Counted from the first letter of the stretch, positions 1 through 5,905 are shown. The stretch: DNA of 5,905 nt from Clostridia bacterium (GCA_017420825.1 JAFQNU010000052.1:1-5905), one strand, 5' to 3'. The notes: a model not told the origin generated them from the letters alone. A program made the numbers and translations.

Positions 1-888
1 AATATAATTGATGTTGCTTCAACTCTTGGGTATCTTAAAATTCCCGAAGGAACAATGATTCCCATTGAAGATGTTAAGAAATATCAGGATCATCAGCTTG
101 TGATTATTACAACAGGCAGCCAGGGTGAGCCTATGAGTGCTCTGACAAGAATGGCATTCTCTGATCACAGAAAGGTCGAAATTACAAAAAATGACTTGAT
201 TATTATTTCCGCAACACCTATTCCCGGAAATGAGAAAACCGTTGCGGCAGTTGTTAATGAACTGTTCAAAACAGGGGCAGAGGTAATATATAAATCGTTG
301 GCTGAAGTTCATGTTTCAGGTCATGCCTGCAGTGAGGAATTGAAATTAATTCTTTCGCTTGTAAAGCCTAAGTATTTTATACCTGTACATGGTGAGCACA
401 GACATCTTATTCAGCATAAAATGCTTGCTGAAATGATAGGAATGAAGGATGAAGATGTATTTATAATGTCAAATGGTTCAGTCCTTGAAATAGATGATAT
501 GGGAGCAAGGCTGAACGGAACAGTTCCGTCAGGAAAAATTCTTGTAGATGGTCTTGGTGTTGGTGATGTCGGTAATATAGTTCTACGAGACAGAAAGCTG
601 TTGGCGCAGGATGGATTGATAATTGTTGTTGCTACGCTTGACTCAAAAACAGGAGAAATAGTTTCAGGGCCGGATATTATATCAAGAGGTTTTGTGTATG
701 TCAGAGAGGCAGAGGACGTCATTGACAGTATCAGAGGTATTGCAAGAGAAACAATCCTGCGTTGTAACAGGCATTCGGTAAATGACTGGACTGTTACCAA
801 GAGTCATATAAAAAATAATATTTCAAAATATATTTACGAAACAACAAACCGTACACCGATGATATTACCGATAATGATGGAAATATAA
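1..888 (+). CDS. rnj: Ribonuclease J, 3' part (5' end outside window)
   Basis: Frame 1 is open from the first base to a TAA at 886-888, giving the last 295 residues. RNase J is a cytoplasmic metallo-beta-lactamase/beta-CASP RNase with endonuclease and 5'-3' exonuclease activity in mRNA decay and rRNA maturation. Visible family motifs, numbered from base 1, are TGSQGEP (38-44), the ISATPIPGNEK segment, HVSGHA (His104, His108) and PVHGEHRHL (His130, matching the C-terminal metal-ligand histidine). The C-terminal domain follows, with SRGFVYVREAE and an end in TPMILPIMMEI. RNase J is usually about 550 residues, so roughly 260 N-terminal residues, including the HxHxDH metal site, lie upstream. The ATG at 55 is internal, because homologous sequence continues in frame to base 1. 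No frameshift is seen. The next gene has its own promoter, so they are probably separate units. J1 versus J2 cannot be settled here. Confidence 0.95.
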   Translation, partial: NIIDVASTLGYLKIPEGTMIPIEDVKKYQDHQLVIITTGSQGEPMSALTRMAFSDHRKVEITKNDLIIISATPIPGNEKTVAAVVNELFKTGAEVIYKSLAEVHVSGHACSEELKLILSLVKPKYFIPVHGEHRHLIQHKMLAEMIGMKDEDVFIMSNGSVLEIDDMGARLNGTVPSGKILVDGLGVGDVGNIVLRDRKLLAQDGLIIVVATLDSKTGEIVSGPDIISRGFVYVREAEDVIDSIRGIARETILRCNRHSVNDWTVTKSHIKNNISKYIYETTNRTPMILPIMMEI

Positions 889-911
889 TTGTTTGTTTTT
901 TACAAAAAAAT

Positions 912-940
912 ATTTTGCTAATGTCGATAATTGGCAAAAT
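912..940. repeat. Inverted repeat / hairpin between RNase J gene and T-box promoter
   Basis: Bases 912-922 and 930-940 pair over 11 positions (ATTTTGCTAAT with ATTGGCAAAAT, one G-U wobble) around a 7-base loop. The sequence after it is not T-rich, so it is a poor intrinsic terminator on the plus strand. It could be a 3'-end stability hairpin for the RNase J mRNA, which stops at 888. Because it ends 7 bases before the -35 box of the next promoter, it could also be a protein-binding site. The sequence does not decide between these. Confidence 0.5.
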
Positions 941-947
941 AGACATA

Positions 948-977
948 TTGACAATTAACTTTTTAATATGATATAAT
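948..977 (+). promoter_or_regulatory. Sigma-A type promoter of the T-box transcript
   Basis: A perfect -35 box TTGACA (948-953) and a perfect -10 box TATAAT (972-977) are separated by 18 bases. The predicted start is near 984-986, just upstream of T-box stem I, which is where the leader should begin. With such consensus boxes, control is likely exerted mostly after initiation, by the T-box. Confidence 0.88.
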
Positions 978-1191
978 ATAGTAAAATTGAATAGAAATGC
1001 GATGATGGGGAATAAGTCCTGTTTTCAAGCCCTAAGAGAGTTGTTGGTTGCTGAAAAACAATGGTTGAAACAGTGTGCGAGCTCGCCCCGGAGCAGTCAG
1101 CTGAACACATATTGTAAGTAGGTGTGACCGTTGTCTCCGACGTTATTGGAGAGGACATTGAAGATGTCATTGAGTGGGTGTCAACACCAAA

Positions 1192-1223
1192 AAGAGTGGT
1201 ACCGCGGAATTATTTCGTCTCTT
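1192..1223 (+). promoter_or_regulatory. T-box sequence and antiterminator element
   Basis: AGAGTGGTACCGCGG at 1193-1207 matches the T-box consensus AGGGTGGNACCGCG except for one base in the AGGG. The altered strand AAGAG (1192-1196) pairs perfectly with CTCTT (1219-1223), so the antiterminator helix is kept by a compensating change. The UGGN bulge reads TGGT, predicting a tRNA ending ACCA (discriminator A). CTCTT is shared with the 5' arm of the terminator, so the two structures exclude each other. Confidence 0.92.
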
Positions 1224-1251
1224 GCAGTTATTTGCAAGAGACTTTTTATTT
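1217..1251 (+). terminator. T-box attenuator terminator
   Basis: A perfect 10-bp stem, GTCTCTTGCA (1217-1226) with TGCAAGAGAC (1233-1242), closes a 6-base loop and is followed by a T-rich run to 1251. It is the default off structure of the T-box. Its 5' arm overlaps the antiterminator strand at 1219-1223. The coding start is 31 bases past the T run. Confidence 0.93.
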
Positions 1252-1282
1252 CGGTATCAGAAATTGAAAGGATTGGTAAAAT

Positions 1283-3796
1283 ATGAAAATTGCATTTTCA
1301 ACCTTGGGATGTCCCAATTACGACTGGACAGATGTTTATACAATGGCAAAGGACCTTGGATTTGATGGTATTGAAGTAAGAGAATTGCGCTCGGAATTTG
1401 CAAGATCACCTTTTTCAGAGGTAAATTGTACTCAAACAGCTGAAAAACTCAAGAAAATAGGGGTAGAAATCCCATGTATGTCAACAGGATGTGTTTTGGG
1501 GGAGAGTGAGTCCTTGGAAGAGAGTATTGCGGAGGTTACAGAATATATTAAGGTTGCCGCAAAACTTGGTTCAAGCTTTATAAGAATATTAGCGGACAGA
1601 AATCCCGCACCTGACGCAGAAATAGATGATGGTGTTGTTATTGACGCATTGAAAAAATTAATTCCTCTTGCAAAGGAAAACAATGTCATATTGCTTGTTG
1701 AAACAAACGGAGCATATGCAGATACAAAGAGACTTTGCAACCTGCTTGATACAGTAAATGATGAAAATGTTGCGGCTTTGTGGGATGTTCATCACCCATA
1801 CAGATTTTTTAATGAAGCTCCTAAGGAAACAATAGAAAATATTGGTAAATATATTAAATATGTCCATGTTAAGGATTCAGTTATAAACGACGGTGTAGTT
1901 ACATACAAAATGATGGGCGAAGGTGATATGCCCATAAGTGATGTGATGATACAATTAAGAAGTATTAATTACAGTGGATATATTACACTTGAGTGGGTTA
2001 AGAGATGGGCACCTGAGCTTAGTGATGCAGGTATTGTATTCCCTCATTTTGCAGAATATATTAAGCCTTATAAGAAATCTCATAAGCATCCGCTCCAGGA
2101 TGATAACAGAAAAGCAGGAAAATATATCTGGCCAAAGGAAAGACTCATTGACTATACATTCCCCGATGTTTTAGACAGAGTTTGTGAGGAATTTCCAAAT
2201 CAGTATGCGTTCAGATACACAGAGCTTGACTATACAAGAACATATCCGCAGTTCAGAGATGATGTTGACCGTTTTGCAAGAGCATTACTTGCAATGGGAG
2301 TTAAGAAGGGAGATCATATTGCGATATGGGCAACAAACGTTCCTGCATGGTATATAACCTTCTGGGCAACAACTAAAATTGGCTGTGTACTTGTAACAGT
2401 AAATACTGCATATAAAATACATGAGGCTGAATATTTGTTAAAGCAATCAGATACGCATACACTTGTTATGGTTGGCGGATATAAGGATTCTGACTATGTA
2501 TCCATAATAAAGGAATTGTGCCCTGAGTTACAGACAGCTAAAAAGGGAAGACTTGACCTTAAAAAGTTCCCGTATTTAAAAAATATCATTACAGTGGATT
2601 GTGAGATTGAAGGCTGTTATACATGGGATGAGGCTATGGATGAGGCAGATAAGGTACCATATTCAGAAGTTGAAAAAATAAGAAAGACCATTGATAAACA
2701 TGATGTTGCAAATATGCAGTACACATCAGGTACCACAGGCTTCCCTAAGGGTGTAATGCTCACACACTATAACGTTATAAATAATGGTAAGGCAATAGGA
2801 GACTGTATGGATTTGTCAACTGCTGACAGAATGATGATTCAAGTGCCAATGTTCCATTGTTTTGGAATGGTGCTTGCAATGACAGCATCAGTAACACATG
2901 GTGTTACAATGTCTCCAATTCCTGCTTTCTCACCACGAAAAGGATTGAAATGTATTAATCAGGAAAAAATAACCTGTTTCCATGGTGTTCCTACAATGTT
3001 TATAGCAATGCTTGGACATGAGGATTTTGATAAAACAGATTTTTCAAATATGAGAACGGGAATAATGGCAGGAAGTCCATGTCCTATAAAGACAATGCAG
3101 GAAGTTATTGAAAAGATGCATATGCCCGAAATATGTATAACATATGGACAGACAGAGGCATCACCTGCGACTACAATGAGTAAAACAACCGATTCTATTG
3201 AAACAAGAGTTAATACTGTCGGAGGACCAATTTTCGGAGTTGAGTGTAAAATAGTTGACCCTGAAACAAATGAGGAGCTTCCTGATAATGTAGACGGAGA
3301 GTTTGTTGCAAGAGGATATAATATTATGAAGGGCTATTATAAAATGCCCGAAGCAACAGCGGCAGCGATTGATTCAGAAGGATGGTTGCATTCGGGTGAC
3401 CTTGCAAGAAGAACTCCTGATGGTAATTTCAAGATTACAGGCAGAATAAAGGATATGATTATCCGAGGTGGAGAGAATATTTATCCGAAGGAAATTGAGG
3501 ATTTCTTATATACTCACCCGAAAATCAAGGATGTACAGGTCATAGGTGTTCCCGATAAGGATTACGGTGAAGAGATAATGGCATGTATTGTGTTAAAGGA
3601 CGGGGAAGAGTCAAGCGAAGAGGAAATGAAAAAATATGTGCTTGACCATATGGCAAAGCATAAGGTTCCGAGATATGTTGATTTTGTGGATGGTTTCCCA
3701 ATGAATGCGGCTGGAAAAATATTAAAATATAAAATGCGTGAGGAAGCTGTTGAAAAGCTGAATTTGCAGAATGCGAGTAAAATTGTAACAGCATAA
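1283..3796 (+). CDS. Fused TIM-barrel isomerase/epimerase-like and acyl-CoA synthetase protein
   Basis: 837 residues; ATG at 1283, with AAAGGA at 1267-1272 ten bases upstream. Residues 1 to about 255 resemble the xylose-isomerase-like TIM barrels (AP endonuclease family 2 / sugar-phosphate isomerase-epimerase). Likely divalent-metal ligands are Glu140 (VETNG), Asp168 (WDVHHPY), His195 (YVHVKD) and Glu237 (ITLEW). A linker without methionines leads to a complete adenylate-forming domain from about 283: YTSGTTGFPKGV (480-491, phosphate loop), YGQTEASP (621-628), GWLHSGD (700-706), GRIKDMIIRGGENIYPKEIE from 720, and the C-terminal catalytic lysine Lys812 in AAGKILK. It resembles medium-chain fatty-acyl-CoA ligases of the ACSF2/FadD type, which form acyl-CoA from acid, ATP and CoA. 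No signal peptide or membrane segment is seen, so it is probably cytoplasmic. Substrates of both halves are unknown. The preceding T-box implies induction when charged tRNA-Leu is scarce. Domain calls are firm; the physiological role is not. Confidence 0.93.
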   Translation: MKIAFSTLGCPNYDWTDVYTMAKDLGFDGIEVRELRSEFARSPFSEVNCTQTAEKLKKIGVEIPCMSTGCVLGESESLEESIAEVTEYIKVAAKLGSSFIRILADRNPAPDAEIDDGVVIDALKKLIPLAKENNVILLVETNGAYADTKRLCNLLDTVNDENVAALWDVHHPYRFFNEAPKETIENIGKYIKYVHVKDSVINDGVVTYKMMGEGDMPISDVMIQLRSINYSGYITLEWVKRWAPELSDAGIVFPHFAEYIKPYKKSHKHPLQDDNRKAGKYIWPKERLIDYTFPDVLDRVCEEFPNQYAFRYTELDYTRTYPQFRDDVDRFARALLAMGVKKGDHIAIWATNVPAWYITFWATTKIGCVLVTVNTAYKIHEAEYLLKQSDTHTLVMVGGYKDSDYVSIIKELCPELQTAKKGRLDLKKFPYLKNIITVDCEIEGCYTWDEAMDEADKVPYSEVEKIRKTIDKHDVANMQYTSGTTGFPKGVMLTHYNVINNGKAIGDCMDLSTADRMMIQVPMFHCFGMVLAMTASVTHGVTMSPIPAFSPRKGLKCINQEKITCFHGVPTMFIAMLGHEDFDKTDFSNMRTGIMAGSPCPIKTMQEVIEKMHMPEICITYGQTEASPATTMSKTTDSIETRVNTVGGPIFGVECKIVDPETNEELPDNVDGEFVARGYNIMKGYYKMPEATAAAIDSEGWLHSGDLARRTPDGNFKITGRIKDMIIRGGENIYPKEIEDFLYTHPKIKDVQVIGVPDKDYGEEIMACIVLKDGEESSEEEMKKYVLDHMAKHKVPRYVDFVDGFPMNAAGKILKYKMREEAVEKLNLQNASKIVTA

Positions 3797-3802
3797 AGAA
3801 AG

Positions 3803-3836
3803 ACGTGCGGAAGAATTTCCGCACGTTTTGTGTTTT
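3803..3836. terminator. Intrinsic terminator between convergent genes
   Basis: A perfect 10-bp GC-containing stem, ACGTGCGGAA (3803-3812) with TTCCGCACGT (3817-3826), has a GAAT loop and a downstream TTTGTGTTTT tract. It starts 6 bases after the fusion gene's stop, and its T tract overlaps the stop codon of the minus-strand gene (3835-3837). On the minus strand the stem is followed by an interrupted T-rich stretch, so it may end both transcripts, more strongly on plus. Confidence 0.9.
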
Positions 3837-4983
3837 ACCAGATAAGAAAATCGTTTCCTCTGAGCTTTAACAAAGCTTCGACCATGAAGAAATCTCCATA
3901 TATAATCGGAATATGTATGCCCTTCATGTCTGCATCTTTAAACGGATATCTTTCAGAACCCATACCGACAATATAATCAACATCTTCATCAAGATTACAG
4001 CATTTTTCAGCAGTAGCTCTGATAATCTTTATTGCTGCGTCGGTGTACATTTTGCCCTCTTGTTCAGAAACACATTTTGAAATTTCCAAAAGACCGCAGG
4101 CAGTGCACAATCCGGCAGTTGAATCATAATATAAAGGCTCTTTAGGCTGTCTGAAATCGAGAAGAGGAAGGTACTCTGTTTGTATACAGTTTGCAATGAA
4201 GTAATTTGCTGTCTTTATTGCAGCGTCAAGGTAGTCTTTTTTACCAGTGTGTTTGTATGAGATTATTGACCCATATACAGCCCACGCAAGTCCTCTTGAC
4301 CAGCACGAGTTTTCATCATACCCCTGACCGCCATAAATTTTTATAACATCACCTGTTTTGGTGTCGTGCTCAACAATATGATTTACACTTCCGTCTGCTC
4401 TGATATGGTCTCTTAAAGCCATGTCAGCGTGTTTCATTGCAATTTTAGTGAAACGGTCATCTTCCAATTCCTTAGATGCCCAGTATAGTAGTGGAATATT
4501 CATGAGACAATCTATTATTGTCCAGCCCTCACTTCCTTCATCATTCCAGGCACGGATAAAACCGCCCTCAATATTATATCTTGATGCAAGGGTTGCTGCG
4601 GCAAAAAGATTTGTATTTCTTGCTTTTTTATTACCTGTTATTCTGTAATCGGCACCGGCAGTAAGATGCCACATGAAACCAACATCATGGTGAAGACCAT
4701 CATAATTATCAAGAGCATAATCGAGCAACTCACCTGAATGTTCGGCAGCGGATTTATATATTTCTTTTCCTGTTTCTTTATACATCAGCCATAGCATGCC
4801 GCCCCAAAAACCGTTTGTCCACCAGGAAACTTTGTCGGGAGATGAATAATCGTCATGTATTCCGTTTTGTGCGGAGTATGGAAGCTTTTCGTAGCTCCTT
4901 TTAGCAACCATTGAAAGCTTGTTGTCAATTTTTTGCCATAAATCATCAATCCATGTCTTATTCTCGTTAATTAAAGTCTGCAT
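3835..4983 (-). CDS. GH88 unsaturated glucuronyl hydrolase
   Basis: 382 residues from the preferred start; a 387-residue form from the ATG ending at 4998 is possible. GH88 enzymes hydrolyse the unsaturated uronic acid that polysaccharide lyases leave on the non-reducing end of oligosaccharides, by hydrating the C4-C5 double bond. Motifs, numbered in the 387-residue form, are WWTNGFWGGMLWLMY (59-73), HHDVGFM with candidate catalytic Asp105, TIIDCLMNIPLLYWAS with second catalytic Asp163, QGYDENSCWSRGLAWAVYG (225-243), YDSTAGLCTACGLLEI (291-306) and IYGDFFMVEALLKLRG near the C-terminus. Order and spacing match the Bacillus GL1 enzyme (Asp88, Asp149; 377 residues) as I recall it. There is no signal peptide, so it acts in the cytoplasm on imported oligosaccharides. 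GH105 (rhamnogalacturonyl hydrolase) is the main alternative, but the motifs fit GH88 better. The glycan source (glycosaminoglycan or other) cannot be read from the sequence. Confidence 0.92.
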   Translation of the reverse strand: MQTLINENKTWIDDLWQKIDNKLSMVAKRSYEKLPYSAQNGIHDDYSSPDKVSWWTNGFWGGMLWLMYKETGKEIYKSAAEHSGELLDYALDNYDGLHHDVGFMWHLTAGADYRITGNKKARNTNLFAAATLASRYNIEGGFIRAWNDEGSEGWTIIDCLMNIPLLYWASKELEDDRFTKIAMKHADMALRDHIRADGSVNHIVEHDTKTGDVIKIYGGQGYDENSCWSRGLAWAVYGSIISYKHTGKKDYLDAAIKTANYFIANCIQTEYLPLLDFRQPKEPLYYDSTAGLCTACGLLEISKCVSEQEGKMYTDAAIKIIRATAEKCCNLDEDVDYIVGMGSERYPFKDADMKGIHIPIIYGDFFMVEALLKLRGNDFLIW

Positions 4984-4991
4984 AATAGCTA

Positions 4992-4995
4992 TCCT
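4992..4995 (-). promoter_or_regulatory. Ribosome binding site that decides the GH88 start
   Basis: On the minus strand AGGA lies 8 bases before the ATG at 4983-4981. The other in-frame ATG, at 4998-4996, sits only a few bases from the predicted transcript start and has no good Shine-Dalgarno sequence (only A-rich bases). The downstream start is therefore preferred, which removes the residues MRIAI. Confidence 0.75.
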
Positions 4996-5012
4996 CATTT
5001 CTTTTTTTCTGT

Positions 5013-5033
5013 ATTATAGCATAGAGCTATAAT
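5013..5033. repeat. Perfect inverted repeat over the GH88 -10 region (putative operator)
   Basis: ATTATAGC (5013-5020) and GCTATAAT (5026-5033) form an exact 8-bp inverted repeat with a 5-base centre, 21 bases in total. It covers the -10 box and most of the spacer of the minus-strand promoter, a usual position for a dimeric repressor. It does not match the catabolite-control (cre) consensus. The regulator is unknown, and no regulator gene lies in the window. Confidence 0.6.
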
Positions 5034-5042
5034 GTTTGTCAA
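5013..5042 (-). promoter_or_regulatory. Promoter of the GH88 gene
   Basis: Read on the minus strand, TTGACA (5042-5037) and TATAAT (5018-5013) are both perfect consensus boxes with an 18-base spacer. Transcription should start near 5006, giving a leader of about 20 bases to the preferred ATG at 4983. The -10 box is one end of a perfect inverted repeat, which suggests repressor control. Confidence 0.85.
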
Positions 5043-5080
5043 TGTATATAGGTAAATATAACTAATTTTTAATTTAACTA

Positions 5081-5109
5081 TTGCATTTTTATCTCTCTTG
5101 TGATATAAT
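5081..5109 (+). promoter_or_regulatory. Promoter of the solute-binding protein gene
   Basis: TTGCAT (5081-5086) and TATAAT (5104-5109) are 17 bases apart, with TG at 5101-5102 giving an extended -10 (TGATATAAT). The start would be near 5116, leaving a leader of about 25 bases with no room for a riboswitch. The region between this promoter and the inverted repeat (5043-5080) is AT-rich with no clear signal. Confidence 0.83.
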
Positions 5110-5140
5110 TATCAAAAATATATTGAAAAGAGGTATAATA

Positions 5141-5905
5141 ATGAAGAAAATTATTACAATGGCATTGGCTTTGGTTATGTGTGCCGGCATGGCTGCATGC
5201 GGAGGAAACGGTGAAAAATCAGGAGAAAATGTATATGTTATTTATTCAGATAACAGCTTTGCTCCGTTTGAGTTCCTTGATACTGATACGAACAAGTATA
5301 TTGGTGTTGATATGGACATTGTTGCTGCAATAGCAGAGGATCAGGGATTTGCATATGAGATGCACAATGAAGGCTTTAAGGCAGCTATGGGTGCTGTTCA
5401 GTCAGGACAGGCAGATGCAATGATTGCAGGCATGACAATCAATGATGAAAGAAAAGAAACATTTGATTTTTCAGAAGGATATTTTGCAGATGGTCAGATT
5501 TTAACAGTTGCTGCTGATTCAACAATTGCAACAGAGGCTGACCTTGCAGGAAAGACAGTTGCGGCAAAGAATGGAACAATGGGACTTGAATATGCTGAGA
5601 GCATAAAGGATAAGATTGGATTTGAAATTTCATATTATGAGGATTCAACAGCAATGTATCAGGCTGTAATTAACGGCGTTGACGATGCTTGTTTTGAAGA
5701 TTTCTCAGTTATCGGATGGGCTATTGAGAACGGTGATGTTAACTTAAAGACAGTCGGAGAAGTATTAAATCCTGCACAGTATGGATTTGCTGTTAAGAAG
5801 GGTGAAAATCCTGAACTTATCGAAATGTTCAACAAAGGTCTTGCTAATATCAAGGCTAACGGTAAGTATGATGAGATACTTGCAACATACGGCTATTCTT
5901 TAGAA
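5141..5905 (+). CDS. Amino-acid ABC transporter substrate-binding lipoprotein (3' end outside window)
   Basis: The frame is open from ATG 5141 to the window end, 255 codons without a stop. AAGAGG (5128-5133) lies 7 bases upstream. The N-terminus has KK, a hydrophobic core and the lipobox-like GMAAC, with Cys20 as the probable lipidated residue, so the protein should be anchored on the outer face of the membrane. The body is a family 3 solute-binding protein (SBP_bac_3). Features are IYSDNSFAPFEFLD, GVDMDIVAAIAED, the hinge-region AGMTINDERKETFDFSEGY with Arg104 as the likely ligand-carboxylate contact, AGKTVAAKNGTMG, and FEDFSVIGW with Asp187 possibly contacting the amino group. Family members are commonly about 250-280 residues, and the tail (LATYGYSLE) looks close to the end, so few residues should be missing. 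The exact amino acid is not determined. Permease and ATPase genes probably follow outside the window. Confidence 0.93.
   Translation, partial: MKKIITMALALVMCAGMAACGGNGEKSGENVYVIYSDNSFAPFEFLDTDTNKYIGVDMDIVAAIAEDQGFAYEMHNEGFKAAMGAVQSGQADAMIAGMTINDERKETFDFSEGYFADGQILTVAADSTIATEADLAGKTVAAKNGTMGLEYAESIKDKIGFEISYYEDSTAMYQAVINGVDDACFEDFSVIGWAIENGDVNLKTVGEVLNPAQYGFAVKKGENPELIEMFNKGLANIKANGKYDEILATYGYSLE

Larger units (their letters stand above)
985..1251 (+). promoter_or_regulatory. T-box leader RNA, predicted tRNA-Leu (CUC specifier)
   Basis: This is a tRNA-sensing transcription-attenuation leader. Uncharged cognate tRNA pairs with the specifier codon and, through its NCCA end, with the T-box bulge, stabilising an antiterminator. 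Stem I can be folded by hand. GGGG 1007-1010 pairs with CCCC 1086-1089 below the specifier loop, and 1019-1028 pairs with 1065-1073 above it with one bulged T. An AG-bulge-like AGAGAG (1035-1040) precedes an apical stem, TTGTT 1041-1045 with AACAA 1057-1061, closing the typical GGTTGCTGAAA loop. In the specifier loop the three bases before the conserved purine (G1085) and lower helix are CUC (1082-1084), a leucine codon. Short hairpins lie at 1134-1152, 1154-1168 and 1177-1188, the last a GGTG-TCAA-CACC candidate for stem III. The T-box sequence and terminator follow. Class identity is near certain; leucine specificity is a structural inference, supported by the T-box base for discriminator A. 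Confidence 0.94.

Noticed and set aside
411..800. 129-codon open frame on minus inside the RNase J gene
   Set aside because: It is antisense to strongly conserved RNase J sequence and has no recognisable motif. I treat it as a shadow frame.
955..1170. 71-codon open frame on minus within the leader
   Set aside because: The region is fully explained by the promoter and T-box RNA. Its low-complexity composition (Ser/Thr-rich) is typical of a reverse-strand shadow.
1..1251. Possible functional link between RNase J and the adjacent T-box leader
   Set aside because: RNase J takes part in T-box leader turnover in Bacillus, so the adjacency is tempting. Such decay acts in trans, and the T-box unit has its own promoter, so nothing here supports a specific link.
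1174..1365. 63-codon open frame on plus running through the T-box terminator into the fusion gene
   Set aside because: It overlaps the terminator hairpin and the start of a clearly homologous gene in another frame, has no convincing ribosome binding site, and resembles no family. It is not a leader peptide, because the leader is a T-box.
3540..3824. 94-codon open frame on minus across the 3' end of the fusion gene and the terminator
   Set aside because: It is antisense to the conserved ligase C-terminus and would begin inside the terminator hairpin. No supporting signals.
5034..5140. Riboswitch or second T-box upstream of the solute-binding protein gene
   Set aside because: The predicted leader is only about 25 bases and AT-rich. 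No T-box sequence, conserved loop or terminator hairpin is present.
5439..5853. Two minus-strand frames inside the solute-binding protein gene
   Set aside because: Both are shadows of a gene with a clear lipobox, family motifs and its own promoter and ribosome binding site.
1..5905. CRISPR array, insertion sequence, tRNA or rRNA gene, defence system
   Set aside because: No regularly spaced repeats, transposase motifs, terminal repeats, tRNA cloverleaf or defence-family domains were seen on either strand.

Overview
The window is AT-rich, with compact Gram-positive-type promoters and ribosome binding sites, a T-box leader, an RNase J and a lipoprotein solute-binding protein. Together these point to a Firmicutes/Clostridia genome. 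The isomerase/acyl-CoA-synthetase fusion and the cytoplasmic GH88 enzyme suggest a gut or rumen Lachnospiraceae-type anaerobe. The family-level placement is inference from gene content, not a measured result.

Layout. Positions 1-888 (+) hold the 3' part of a ribonuclease J gene. The 394-base gap that follows is almost fully explained. It has a hairpin-forming inverted repeat (912-940), a near-consensus promoter (948-977) and a complete T-box leader RNA (about 985-1251) ending in an intrinsic terminator. The T-box controls 1283-3796 (+), an 837-residue protein fusing an N-terminal TIM-barrel sugar-phosphate isomerase/epimerase-like domain to a full-length acyl-CoA synthetase. A strong hairpin terminator (3803-3836) separates it from a convergent gene on the minus strand (3835-4983), a GH88 unsaturated glucuronyl hydrolase. 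Between that gene and the next is a 157-base divergent promoter region with a minus promoter, a perfect 8-bp inverted repeat over its -10 box, and a separate plus promoter. The last gene, 5141-5905 (+), is a lipoprotein amino-acid-type ABC solute-binding protein that runs off the window end.

How they fit together. The four genes look like separate transcription units. The most interesting signal is the T-box. Folding stem I by hand places the specifier codon at CUC (leucine), and the T residue of the T-box UGGN element fits a tRNA with discriminator A, as in tRNA-Leu. A leucine-starvation switch in front of an acyl-CoA synthetase fusion, rather than a leucyl-tRNA synthetase, leucine biosynthesis or transport gene, is unexpected. 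One testable idea is that the synthetase activates isovalerate for leucine synthesis by reductive carboxylation, a route known in rumen anaerobes. The GH88 gene suggests use of uronic-acid-containing glycans and appears to have a local repressor-type operator.
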